Positions 43,148 to 51,415 of a stretch of DNA of 56,208 bases are shown here, one piece after another. Each line of letters starts with the position of its first letter. The stretch's first letter is position 1. Source of the stretch: Bifidobacteriaceae bacterium (GTDB lineage: Bacteria; Actinomycetota; Actinomycetes; Actinomycetales; WQXJ01); assembly GCA_031281585.1 (NCBI GenBank), contig JAITFE010000138.1, positions 1 through 56,208 of the forward strand. The letters run 5' to 3'. A model generated the notes under the pieces. The model ran no database searches. It had not been told where the DNA came from and was given only the letters and a program-made list of their open reading frames with translations. A program made the position numbers and the translations under genes.

Positions 43148-43554
43148 GACACGACCCGGAATTTCGGGATTATCCGGTCTGCGGGGCTCTTGACGAATTC
43201 GACTTTGAGCGGTGCATCGACTTCAAGCTGGTCAGGTGGATCAATGAGGGAACTGACCATCAGCGGTCCTTCTTCAAGCTTGATCTGGACAACGAGGTAT
43301 GGCCTCAGCTCATCGAAGGCCTCAAAGTAGCGCTGGTGCATGATGATCCACGACCAAAGGGTGGCACGACCGCTGACTGGCTTCCAGGTATGCGCATCAC
43401 AGAGGCATTCAGGGCAGCAGGGCGCGTCGGGGTAACGCATGGCGCCGCACGCGTCACACTGCTGCAAACGGAGTTCACCCTGGGCGAGGCCATCCCAATA
43501 CTGCCTGTTCGTGTCAGTGACGGGCGGCAGGAGCCGCGCGTAGGAATCGTTCAT
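43144..43554 (-). CDS. DUF35 zinc-ribbon/OB-fold protein
   Basis: A 136-residue protein. The zinc ribbon uses Cys33, Cys36, Cys47 and Cys50 (QQCDACG...CCPEC), followed by an OB-fold (VSGRATLWSWIIMHQRY...YLVVQIKLEEGPLMVSSLI). DUF35 proteins bind acyl-CoA and partner thiolase-fold enzymes: ChsH2 with Ltp2 in the steroid side-chain retro-aldolase, and AcnX- or BbsA-type pairs elsewhere. Here the thiolase-fold gene is immediately upstream (10-base gap), which supports a complex of the two products. Confidence 0.92.
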   Translation of the reverse strand: MNDSYARLLPPVTDTNRQYWDGLAQGELRLQQCDACGAMRYPDAPCCPECLCDAHTWKPVSGRATLWSWIIMHQRYFEAFDELRPYLVVQIKLEEGPLMVSSLIDPPDQLEVDAPLKVEFVKSPADRIIPKFRVVS

Positions 43555-43564
43555 GACGCTCCGT

Positions 43565-44713
43565 TCAACTTGCTGTAAGGACGTGTGCCGTCAGGACAGG
43601 TGCGACACAGATGTACTGGGCTACGCGGCAGTTAGGGACTTGTCGGTCGCCAGCTTCACCTCGCAACTGGCGGACCGCCTCGACATGATGAGCCCAGCCT
43701 TGCATGTAACTCTCGGACGTATGGCCGCCAGCGGTGTTTACTGGTCGCGGTCCTTCCAGTGAAATCCGCCCGTCCTGGATCCACTGCCATGCGGTGCCAC
43801 GCTCCGTGTGCCCGAAGCCCTCAAGGCTGAACAGGATGGTCGGAAGGAAGTTGTCGTACACCTGTAGGATGTCCATGTCGAGCGGACCTATGCCGGCCTG
43901 GGCATATAGACGCTCCGCGACGTTCGCCGACGCCCCATAAAAGAAGTCCTCGCTTTGATAGTAGTTTCGCAGTTCGGCACCCCCTGCCGTGGCCGCTATC
44001 GTGACTGGCGTCTTCTTGAGGTCACGTGCACGGTCGAGGGTAGTTACGATGAGGGCCACCCCACCGTCGTTGATCAGGCAGTAATCGAACAGCCTCATCG
44101 GCTCGGCTATGTAGCGAGACGCAAGATACTCTCCCAACGTGAGCTCCTTGCGCATCACCGCGACAGGGTTGAGGCTGGCGTTGCGACGCTGATTGAGAGC
44201 AAGGGGCGCGAGTGCGTCGTCGGGGGCTCCATAGAGATTTCGGTACCGCTGGTACATTAGGGCAACTGACGCGCCCGGCGAAGTCATGCCATAGATCCAG
44301 TTATAGGCATCGGTGGATCCGGCGCTCTCGCCCTCGCCGCCGTATTTCATCGCAACCGAACGTCCGTTGTTGCCGTATATGAGGGCAACGGTGGTCGCAA
44401 GGCCAGCCCGGATGAGACCAATGGCTTCTTGGACAGCAATTCCGCTCATGCGGCCCGAGCCTTCGAGATCATGGACAAAATGCAGATTCCGCAGACCGGC
44501 CACGGTGGCCATACGGGCATAGTCGACGCGTGAGCAAATCATCGCGTCGATGTCACCCTTGTCTACCCCCGCGTCGTCAATGGCCGCCCGCAGCGCGGCG
44601 GCACCTAGCCCAAAAGCATCGCGGAACTCGTCCCGGTGACGGTAGAGCGCTCCGAAGTCGGAATGCCCCACCCCTACAATGGCAATGTCGTGGCCTGCTG
44701 CTGGGATTGTCAT
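43565..44713 (-). CDS. Thiolase-fold SCP-x/Ltp2-like protein, probable acyl-CoA retro-aldolase subunit
   Basis: A 382-residue thiolase-superfamily protein of the SCP-x/lipid-transfer type (AIVGVGHSDFG; EAIGLIRAGLATTVALIYG; MTSPGASVALMYQRY; VNTAGGHTSESYMQGWAHHVEAVRQLRGEAG). Where thiolases have the nucleophilic Cys, this sequence reads EGSGRMSGIAVQ with no Cys, so a Claisen thiolase reaction is unlikely. Ltp2-type aldolases lack the same Cys and cleave 3-hydroxyacyl-CoA together with a DUF35 protein, which is encoded next. The gene overlaps the regulator gene by four bases. Confidence 0.85.
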   Translation of the reverse strand: MTIPAAGHDIAIVGVGHSDFGALYRHRDEFRDAFGLGAAALRAAIDDAGVDKGDIDAMICSRVDYARMATVAGLRNLHFVHDLEGSGRMSGIAVQEAIGLIRAGLATTVALIYGNNGRSVAMKYGGEGESAGSTDAYNWIYGMTSPGASVALMYQRYRNLYGAPDDALAPLALNQRRNASLNPVAVMRKELTLGEYLASRYIAEPMRLFDYCLINDGGVALIVTTLDRARDLKKTPVTIAATAGGAELRNYYQSEDFFYGASANVAERLYAQAGIGPLDMDILQVYDNFLPTILFSLEGFGHTERGTAWQWIQDGRISLEGPRPVNTAGGHTSESYMQGWAHHVEAVRQLRGEAGDRQVPNCRVAQYICVAPVLTAHVLTAS

Positions 44714-45387
44714 TTTGAGCCTAACTCTTCGAAAAGATCGAGCGCTTTCAAGGCTGCCGCCTTCGCTGCCTGAACATGCCGAGTGGACGCCTGAACCGCA
44801 CCGTCGCGGTCGCGGGCCTGGATCATCATCGCAAGCTCCAAGTACTCGTTCACCGAAGCTCTCTCTCGGTCCGGCAAGGACGTCGACAGTCTCCGTAGGG
44901 CGTGGATGCGCGCGTGGATCGTCGCAAGGAAGTCTTCCAACACTGGGTTGCGGGCACCTCGTGCCAACAATTCGTCGAACCGATAGATGGATCGCAGCCG
45001 AACCTCGCTTGCAGTTCCGATTGGTTCAATGCAAGTGATCAAATCGCCAATTTCGTCATCTGTTGCCCGCTGGACGAACAGGCCCGCAGCCGCCGGCTCG
45101 AGGGCCAAGCGGACCTCATATATGTGCTCGACATCCTCTCGAGTGACCCTCGCGACCTGCACACCCCTGCTCGGCGAAGGCTCCACGAGGCCAATCTGCT
45201 CAAGGTGTCGGACCGCCTCACGGATCGACGTTCGACTGGCTCCTGTGTATTCAATGAGCTCTGGCTCGGTCAACCGGCGTCCGGGCTCCAGTCGGCCGTC
45301 GACGATGGCTCGAGACAGCAGTCGAACGACCTGCCCCGGGACCGTCTCCTCGGGTCGGCGAATCTGCAGATTCAGGTTTGCGGTCAC
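44710..45387 (-). CDS. GntR-family regulator with FCD domain
   Basis: A 225-residue regulator with a GTG start. The winged helix is at about 15-80 (AIVDGRLEPGRRLTEPELIEYTGASRTSIREAVRHLEQIGLVE). The all-helical FCD effector domain follows. FCD proteins usually bind a metal through Asp and three His; here RFDELLARGARNP and EYLELAMMIQARDRDGA replace two of the His, so metal binding may be altered. It is the first gene of the region C operon and divergent from the Dpp-type operon. TACnnnGTA sites overlap both promoters, so it probably controls itself and both operons. Confidence 0.9.
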   Translation of the reverse strand: MTANLNLQIRRPEETVPGQVVRLLSRAIVDGRLEPGRRLTEPELIEYTGASRTSIREAVRHLEQIGLVEPSPSRGVQVARVTREDVEHIYEVRLALEPAAAGLFVQRATDDEIGDLITCIEPIGTASEVRLRSIYRFDELLARGARNPVLEDFLATIHARIHALRRLSTSLPDRERASVNEYLELAMMIQARDRDGAVQASTRHVQAAKAAALKALDLFEELGSK

Positions 45388-45442
45388 GAACTGGAATCCT
45401 CGCTAGCTTGCTAGTTATGACGTACGGGGCACTAACGAGTAC

Positions 45443-45473
45443 ATCATACGGGGTACCTGTAGCAGCCTGTCAA
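45443..45473 (-). promoter_or_regulatory. Promoter of the GntR gene and region C operon
   Basis: On the minus strand TTGACA (45,468-45,473) and TATGAT (45,443-45,448) lie 19 bases apart, slightly more than the optimum. Operator candidate 2 overlaps the -10 element. Confidence 0.5.
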
Positions 45474-45531
45474 TCAGATTCGCGAATGATGAGCGAAAGC
45501 CCAGGTCAGACGGTCAGTTGCCATCGAGGTA

Positions 45532-45561
45532 TTGACAGACCTGGGCGGTCGCAACTAGAGT
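45532..45561 (+). promoter_or_regulatory. Promoter of the Dpp-type operon
   Basis: TTGACA (45,532-45,537), an 18-base spacer and TAGAGT (45,556-45,561). The expected transcription start at about 45,568 is just before operator candidate 3. The leader to the ATG at 45,800 is about 230 bases and contains no gene I can support. Confidence 0.55.
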
Positions 45562-45799
45562 TGCCTGAATCTTCGTCATACGAAGTACGTACTCCTCTCA
45601 ATGAAGACAGGCAAATGGCGTGTGGCATCCCAGACAGGCACGCTGGTGAGATCGAACCCAGCCCCTCTGGCGTTGCGCCGTGCCACCGCGTGTCGGCCCG
45701 GCGGATCGTCCGGTACGGGCGAACACTGCTCGGCAGCTCCGCATACAGCACACGGCGAGCCGGGCAATAGTCAAATTCAGGCAAAGAAAGGCTCATCCA

Positions 45800-47356
45800 A
45801 TGTCCAGATTCCGAAGCGTGATCGGTGGCTTTGCTACCCTAACCTTGCTGACCTCCCTAGCCGCCTGCAACGGGAACAGCGGAGAAGACGAGAAAGAGCC
45901 AGCGAAAGGCACCAGTACAGAGGAAGCCAACGTTGATCTAGAAACGTTCACGTTCAACTACCGATTCAACCCGCAGCACTTTGATCCTGCAACGACAGAG
46001 GGATCAATGATGAACACAATGATGTACCCGGTTTACGACCGCCTCATCTGGCCGGACGATTCCGGTAACCTTTTACCGCAATTGGCCGAATCCTGGGAGT
46101 ACTCCGACGACAGCCTGTCAATGACGCTTCACTTGCGCGAAGGCGTGACGTTCCAAGATGGTTCTGCGTTCAACGCCGAAGCGGTCAAGGCGAACCTAGA
46201 ACGCACGCGGACCGTAGAAGGCGGCACTCAGAAGGTACTTCTAGCGTCCATAGCTGACATCGAAGCCGTTGACGATCTGACGGTCACCCTCACGCTAGAC
46301 AAGCCCGATAGCACACTTCCTTATGCGTTCGCAGACGCTGCCGGGATGATGATGAGCGTCGCTGCTTTCGACGACGCGAAGCTCAACCCCGTGGGAGCTG
46401 GGCCGTTTGTCCTTGACGAGTTCATCCCTGGCCAGTCGATCACCTACCACAAGTGGGACGACTACTGGGATGCCGACTCAATCCACGTCAAGAACCTTCG
46501 CCTGAATCTCATTGTGGACACGACCACGGCGTTCAACTCGCTTCAGGGCGGCGAGGCCGATGCCTCGGACTTGAGCCCAAGCGACGCTGAGCAGGCCGAG
46601 TCACTCGGATTCATAGTCGAGGCTCGCCCCACGACCGCTTGCTACAGGATCTACATGAATCCTGAGAAGGCCACGCCAATGGCAGATCCAAGGGTCCGCG
46701 AAGCGCTTAATCTTGCGATCGACCGGCAGGCTCTGGCCGACGGAATCTATATGGGCTTCGCTGAGCCCACGGCTCAGTACTTCCCCGAGTCGATGCCGTA
46801 CTACAACCCCGATATCCCCAAGTACACGTACGACCCGGAGAGGGCCAAGGAACTCCTCGCCGAGGCGGGTTATCCTGACGGCTTCACCTACGTTTCGAGC
46901 GCTACTACGACTTACCCCGACCAAAACGTCGCTGTGCAGGCGATGCTCGCCGAGGTCGGAATAGACGTGACCTATGAGGTGAAGAATGGAGCGGAGGCTG
47001 GCAACGCGTACTTCAGCGGCCAGACTGACGCCATGATCGCATCGTGGGGCGGCAGGCTTGATCCGCTCGCGACGATCCAGTTGCTGACCGGCACAGGTTC
47101 AACGCAGAACCCAGGCAACCTCAACACTCCTAAGCTCTTGAGCCTCATCGATCAGGCCCTCGCGGCAACCGGCAGCAGCGATGAACGCAATGAAATCATC
47201 AAGCAGATTAGTCAAGAGATCTACGACCAGTCGCTCAACGTGCCGATCGTACTGTCCTCTGGCGTCATTGCCCATCGCGAAGGCATTGAGGGGCTGCCCG
47301 CTCCGCAGTGGTCGGATCGCTCCTACGACTTCCGTCACGTCAAAGCGGTCGGTTGA
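45800..47356 (+). CDS. Dpp/Opp-type ABC importer binding lipoprotein
   Basis: The ATG at 45,800, following GAAAGG, gives 518 residues with an ordinary lipoprotein signal (MSRFRSVIGGFATL..., lipobox SLAAC). The mature protein has the SBP_bac_5 pattern: FNPQHFDPATTEGSMMNTMMYPVYDRL, LAESWEYSDDSLSMTLHLREGVTFQDG, NPVGAGPFVLDE and DPRVREALNLAIDRQALADG. Such proteins bind peptides but also glycosides, nickel chelates or plant-derived small molecules. It heads the importer operon. Confidence 0.93.
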   Translation: MSRFRSVIGGFATLTLLTSLAACNGNSGEDEKEPAKGTSTEEANVDLETFTFNYRFNPQHFDPATTEGSMMNTMMYPVYDRLIWPDDSGNLLPQLAESWEYSDDSLSMTLHLREGVTFQDGSAFNAEAVKANLERTRTVEGGTQKVLLASIADIEAVDDLTVTLTLDKPDSTLPYAFADAAGMMMSVAAFDDAKLNPVGAGPFVLDEFIPGQSITYHKWDDYWDADSIHVKNLRLNLIVDTTTAFNSLQGGEADASDLSPSDAEQAESLGFIVEARPTTACYRIYMNPEKATPMADPRVREALNLAIDRQALADGIYMGFAEPTAQYFPESMPYYNPDIPKYTYDPERAKELLAEAGYPDGFTYVSSATTTYPDQNVAVQAMLAEVGIDVTYEVKNGAEAGNAYFSGQTDAMIASWGGRLDPLATIQLLTGTGSTQNPGNLNTPKLLSLIDQALAATGSSDERNEIIKQISQEIYDQSLNVPIVLSSGVIAHREGIEGLPAPQWSDRSYDFRHVKAVG

Positions 47357-47392
47357 CGGACCGCTTTGCCAAGTCTTGATTGGGACTGACTG

Positions 47393-48334
47393 ATGTCACT
47401 CGCTCTTCGACTGCTCCGGATGGTTTTTACCCTGGTGCTCGCCAGCGTGATCGTATTCGGGCTGGCTCTGCTGGTGCCCGGAGATCCCGCTTTCACTCTC
47501 GCAGGGGAATCAGCCACTCCGGAGCAGATCGAAGAGGTGCGTCGGGCACTAGGTCTTGACCAGCCCGCCCACCTCCAGTTTCTCAATTGGGCTAGTCGAG
47601 CGATTCACGGAGACTTGGGCAAATCGCTATTCAGCGGCCAGCCCGTTGCAACAGAGATCGCACGCCGACTACCAGTGACCCTCTCGGTAGCACTGTTGGC
47701 GACCGCCATGGCAACCGTGTTGAGCATCATCGTAGGACTACTCGCGTCGCTGCGGCGCGGCACCTGGATTGACCGTACGGTCACGGGCGTTGCGTCCGTC
47801 GCGATGGCGATGCCTGAATTCTGGGTTGGCCTGCTGCTGGTTTCTTTATTCGCATTGAAGCTCGGTTGGTTTCCAGTTGCCCAATACGTTCCGTTGAGCG
47901 AAAACCCGAGCCAATGGCTAATGCATTTGGTGCTGCCGGCCATGGCCTTGGGCGTGACCAAGACAGCTGAGTTGGCGCGCCAAGTGCGCAGCTCTATGTC
48001 GCAGGTTCTTGAGGAGAACTACATTCGCACGGCCCGAGCCAAGGGCCTGCGTTCGGTTCAGATCATCGCGAAGCACGCCCTCAAGAACGCCGGAACAGCC
48101 TTCGTTACGGTGCTAGGCGTGCGCATCGCGGTACTTCTGGGCGGCGTCATAGTGATTGAGCGGGTTTTCGCACTACCAGGTTTAGGAAGCTTGATGGTCA
48201 ATTCAGTTCTAGCGCGGGATCTGCCTATGGTCCAAGGTGTCGCGATCGCGATCGCCGTGATGGTGTTGATCATCAACTTCCTCGTCGATCTGTCCTACAG
48301 GTTCTTCAATCCAAGGGTTCGAGTGATCGGATGA
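47393..48334 (+). CDS. Dpp/Opp-type ABC importer permease (DppB)
   Basis: A 313-residue inner-membrane permease with six helices. GDLGKSLFSGQPV marks the family's periplasmic loop, and NYIRTARAKGLRSVQIIAKHALKNA is the EAA loop. Its TGA overlaps the following ATG (ATGA). It belongs with the binding protein 36 bases upstream and the DppC-type permease downstream. Substrate specificity is set by the binding protein and cannot be told here. Confidence 0.94.
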   Translation: MSLALRLLRMVFTLVLASVIVFGLALLVPGDPAFTLAGESATPEQIEEVRRALGLDQPAHLQFLNWASRAIHGDLGKSLFSGQPVATEIARRLPVTLSVALLATAMATVLSIIVGLLASLRRGTWIDRTVTGVASVAMAMPEFWVGLLLVSLFALKLGWFPVAQYVPLSENPSQWLMHLVLPAMALGVTKTAELARQVRSSMSQVLEENYIRTARAKGLRSVQIIAKHALKNAGTAFVTVLGVRIAVLLGGVIVIERVFALPGLGSLMVNSVLARDLPMVQGVAIAIAVMVLIINFLVDLSYRFFNPRVRVIG

Positions 48335-49299
48335 CTGCGAATCAGCATGTGGACGACTGCGTCCCCGACTCATTGGACGAAGCAGCTCAGCGCTGGTCGG
48401 TTGAGCGAGCCAAGGAACTGGCTGCCAAGACCGCGCCGGCTGCCCCACCGACCTCCGCCGCGCGACGTTTCTGGCGACGGTTCCGCCACCAGAAACTCGC
48501 AATTGCCGCCGCCGTAGTGCTCATTTTTCTGGTTCTGCTCGCCTTCTTCGGCGACGCGATCTACCCAGTAGACCCGAACCAACAAGCACTCGGCGACAAA
48601 TTGCTCCCGATCGGCTCTCCAAAACACGTCCTTGGAACAGACGTGTTCGGACGAGACGTCTTGAGCCGGCTGATCTCTGGGACGAGCATTTCGCTCGCTG
48701 CGGGAGCCATAGCCGTTAGCGTGGCAGTCGTCTTGGGCGTACCGCTCGGACTCATTGCTGGGCTGTATCGTGGCTGGCCTGACCAAGTGCTCTCCCTGGT
48801 AATGGACGCCCTTATGAGTTTCCCTAGCCTGCTGCTGGCCATCGCAATCGTGGCAGCCCGCGGCCCCGGCCTGGTAAACTCGATGGTCGCCATCGGCATC
48901 ACCCAAGTGCCCCGGCTCTTTCGACTGGTGCGCAGCGTGGTTCTCTCCGTGCGCGAGGAGACCTACGTAGACGTGTCAAGGTCGATCGGCACGTCGAACC
49001 TTCGCATAGCGATCACCCATCTGGTGCCGAACATGATGCCACCAGTGTTAGTGCAACTCACGGTGTTCATGGCCCAGGCGATGCTCGGCGAAGCAGCCCT
49101 AAGCTTCTTGGGCCTCGGCGTCATGCCGCCGCAAGCGAGTTGGGGCGCTATGCTCTCAGACGCATCGCGGTACCTGTCCAGTGCGCCGCTCATGATAGTT
49201 TGGCCCGGGGTTTGTATCGCGCTGACGGTGCTAGCGCTGAACGTTTTGGGGGACGGCTTGCGCGACTCCCTTGGGCGCGAAGTCAGGACCGGACGATGA
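48331..49299 (+). CDS. Dpp/Opp-type ABC importer permease (DppC)
   Basis: A 322-residue permease. The N-terminal OppC_N segment has AARRFWRRFRHQKLAIAAAVVLIFLVLLAFF. HVLGTDVFGRDVLSRLISG is the conserved loop, and TYVDVSRSIGTSNLRIAITHLVPN the EAA region. It is coupled by four-base overlaps at both ends to the DppB- and DppD-type genes. It forms the translocation pore with DppB. Confidence 0.94.
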   Translation: MTANQHVDDCVPDSLDEAAQRWSVERAKELAAKTAPAAPPTSAARRFWRRFRHQKLAIAAAVVLIFLVLLAFFGDAIYPVDPNQQALGDKLLPIGSPKHVLGTDVFGRDVLSRLISGTSISLAAGAIAVSVAVVLGVPLGLIAGLYRGWPDQVLSLVMDALMSFPSLLLAIAIVAARGPGLVNSMVAIGITQVPRLFRLVRSVVLSVREETYVDVSRSIGTSNLRIAITHLVPNMMPPVLVQLTVFMAQAMLGEAALSFLGLGVMPPQASWGAMLSDASRYLSSAPLMIVWPGVCIALTVLALNVLGDGLRDSLGREVRTGR

Positions 49300-50333
49300 A
49301 CAGCGCCGCCGAGCTTAACTTGGACCAAACGGCCGACGGGATCGGTCCCGTACTTGATGTTCAGGGCCTCACGGTCGAACTGGCAACCGCCGGGGGCTGG
49401 ACTCGCATCATCGAAGACGTGACTTTCGCAGTCAAACCAGGCACGGCGGTCGGAATTGTCGGGGAGTCGGGTTCTGGTAAGTCGGTGACGGCCCTGAGCG
49501 TAATGGGTTTGCTGCCGCAGAGCGGCAGCCGAATTGTCTCCGGTAGCGTCACTCTTGACGGCGAGGAATTGTTGGGTCAACCCGAACGGAGGCTTCAGGA
49601 CATTAGGGGCAACCGGATGACGATGATCTTTCAAGAGCCGATGTCGTCTCTCAATCCAGCCTTCACAGTCGGCTATCAGATTGCCGAATTGGCGCGACGA
49701 CACTTGGGTGCCTCAAAGCGCGAAGCAACTCAGATGGCCATTGAAGTCCTTGACCGCGTCGGGATCCCCAACGCGAAGCAAAGAAAAGACAGCTATCCTC
49801 ACGAATTCTCCGGAGGAATGTGCCAACGTGTACTGATTGCTATGGCGATTCTGTGCAATCCCCGTGTTCTCATAGCCGACGAGCCCACCACCGCACTCGA
49901 CGTCACGATCCAAGCGGGCATTCTGGATCTGCTCAAGGAAATGGTTAGGGAGCTGTCTATAGGCCTGGTCCTTGTTACACACGATCTCGGCGTGATAGCG
50001 GACGTGTGCGACCGAGTTGCGGTCATGTACGGAGGCCAGATCGTGGCCGCCGATGACGTTCAAGGCGTGTTTGCCCACCCAACGCATCCGTACGCAGAGG
50101 GACTGATGGTTTCATTGCCGCAAATCGGAACGGGTTCGCGTGCCCTTGCCACTATCCCGGGCGAAGCTGTGACTCCAGACGCCATCCCGCCCGGCTGCCG
50201 CTTCCACCCCCGGTGCCCATTCGCGCAAGAACGGTGCTCCATCGATCAGCCCACCTTGAGAACGCTGCACGGGGGCGCCATGACCCGTTGCCCACGGTAC
50301 GAAGAACTGGACCTGAAGGGACCGGCGCGATGA
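49296..50333 (+). CDS. Dpp/Opp-type ABC importer ATPase (DppD)
   Basis: The ATG at 49,296 overlaps the DppC stop; an earlier in-frame start would overlap more than 150 bases, so the product is 345 residues. Walker A is GESGSGKS, signature FSGGMCQR, Walker B VLIADEPTTALD, and H-loop VTHD. The C-terminal oligo_HPY part has the Cys cluster CRFHPRCPFAQERCSID...RC, the site of the [4Fe-4S] cluster described for Dpp-family ATPases. It pairs with the DppF-type ATPase. Confidence 0.94.
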   Translation: MNSAAELNLDQTADGIGPVLDVQGLTVELATAGGWTRIIEDVTFAVKPGTAVGIVGESGSGKSVTALSVMGLLPQSGSRIVSGSVTLDGEELLGQPERRLQDIRGNRMTMIFQEPMSSLNPAFTVGYQIAELARRHLGASKREATQMAIEVLDRVGIPNAKQRKDSYPHEFSGGMCQRVLIAMAILCNPRVLIADEPTTALDVTIQAGILDLLKEMVRELSIGLVLVTHDLGVIADVCDRVAVMYGGQIVAADDVQGVFAHPTHPYAEGLMVSLPQIGTGSRALATIPGEAVTPDAIPPGCRFHPRCPFAQERCSIDQPTLRTLHGGAMTRCPRYEELDLKGPAR

Positions 50334-51391
50334 GCGAAGTGACAGCGAGCGACACGGTCCGACCTGACGAAGACCGCCGGGTCCTGACTGTCTCGGGCCT
50401 AAGTGTGGAGTTTGCAATCAAGGGAGCACATGGCCGCAAAGCGAGGCTCCGGGCGGTTGACGACGTGAGTTTCGACCTTCGAGCCGCTGAAGTCATCGGT
50501 CTGGTAGGAGAGTCCGGTTCAGGCAAAACAACGACCGGGCGGGCTCTCATGAGGTTGGTCGAGCCAAAGGCCGGCAGGGTCATACTGGCTGGACGAGACA
50601 TCACCAACCTGTCCCAACGGCAGCTACGGCGCTATCGCCGGCATGTGCAGATGGTGTTCCAGGACCCGATGGCCTCCCTTGATCCCAGCATGGTAATTGG
50701 GGATAGCGTCGCTGAGCCGTTAATCGTACACGAACGACTCAGCCGCCAGGCAAGGGACGCCAAAGTGGGCGAGCTCCTTTACCAGGTAGGCCTGTCCCCG
50801 GCCCTATCCGGCCGCTACCCGTACGAACTGTCTGGGGGACAACGTCAACGCGTATCAATTGCGCGGGCTATTGCCGTCCGCCCAGACGTGCTGGTTTGCG
50901 ACGAAGCCCTCAGCGCGCTGGACGTGTCCGCGCAGAACGGGATTATCCGTCTGCTTGACGAATTGCGCGAGAACCTAAGCACGGCGTTAGTCTTCATCAG
51001 CCACGATCTCTCGGTGGTTCGCAACTTGGCAGACACCGTGGCAGTCATGTACTTGGGACAGGTCGTGGAGTCAGGTCCCACGGAACGGGTCTACCATGAG
51101 CCGGCACATCCTTACACCAGGGCGCTCCTTTCCGCAGTGCCCGTGCCAAATCCTGAAATCCAGAAGACCCGGCAACGCATTCGGCTGCTTGGAGAGCCGC
51201 CCGATCCCGCAAACCCTCCTCCCGGCTGCGCGTTCGGTCCGCGGTGCGCCAACGCCATTGACATATGCCACACGAGCCCACCACCCCAGGTTGCTGCCGC
51301 CTGCGGCGTCACGGTGCGGTGCCACCTTACCCAAGGCACAGCGCGGCCAGCCGATCCGCGCCTTTCCCAGATGAGCCGCGAAAAGCTCTAG
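50330..51391 (+). CDS. Dpp/Opp-type ABC importer ATPase (DppF)
   Basis: The ATG at 50,330 overlaps the DppD stop by four bases; the product is 353 residues. Walker A is GESGSGKTT, signature LSGGQRQR, Walker B VLVCDEALSALD and H-loop ISHD. The C-terminal part has CAFGPRCANAIDICHTS...VRCHL, a second Cys cluster. The two ATPases form a heterodimer powering the DppBC pore. It is the last importer component; the PrpD-family gene follows after 24 bases. Confidence 0.94.
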   Translation: MSEVTASDTVRPDEDRRVLTVSGLSVEFAIKGAHGRKARLRAVDDVSFDLRAAEVIGLVGESGSGKTTTGRALMRLVEPKAGRVILAGRDITNLSQRQLRRYRRHVQMVFQDPMASLDPSMVIGDSVAEPLIVHERLSRQARDAKVGELLYQVGLSPALSGRYPYELSGGQRQRVSIARAIAVRPDVLVCDEALSALDVSAQNGIIRLLDELRENLSTALVFISHDLSVVRNLADTVAVMYLGQVVESGPTERVYHEPAHPYTRALLSAVPVPNPEIQKTRQRIRLLGEPPDPANPPPGCAFGPRCANAIDICHTSPPPQVAAACGVTVRCHLTQGTARPADPRLSQMSREKL

Positions 51392-51415
51392 ACAGTCTCC
51401 AACCAATGAAAGTAA

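Larger units (their letters stand above)
45423..45587. promoter_or_regulatory. Three TACnnnGTA operator candidates
   Basis: TACGGGGCA (45,423-45,431), TACGGGGTA (45,447-45,455) and TACGAAGTA (45,579-45,587) share the half-sites TAC/GTA. The last two lie in the conserved 13-mer TCATACGnnGTAC. Sites 1 and 2 have centres 24 bases apart. They overlap the -10 and start region of the regulator promoter; site 3 lies just downstream of the Dpp promoter -10. FCD regulators typically bind short palindromes of this kind. Confidence 0.55.
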
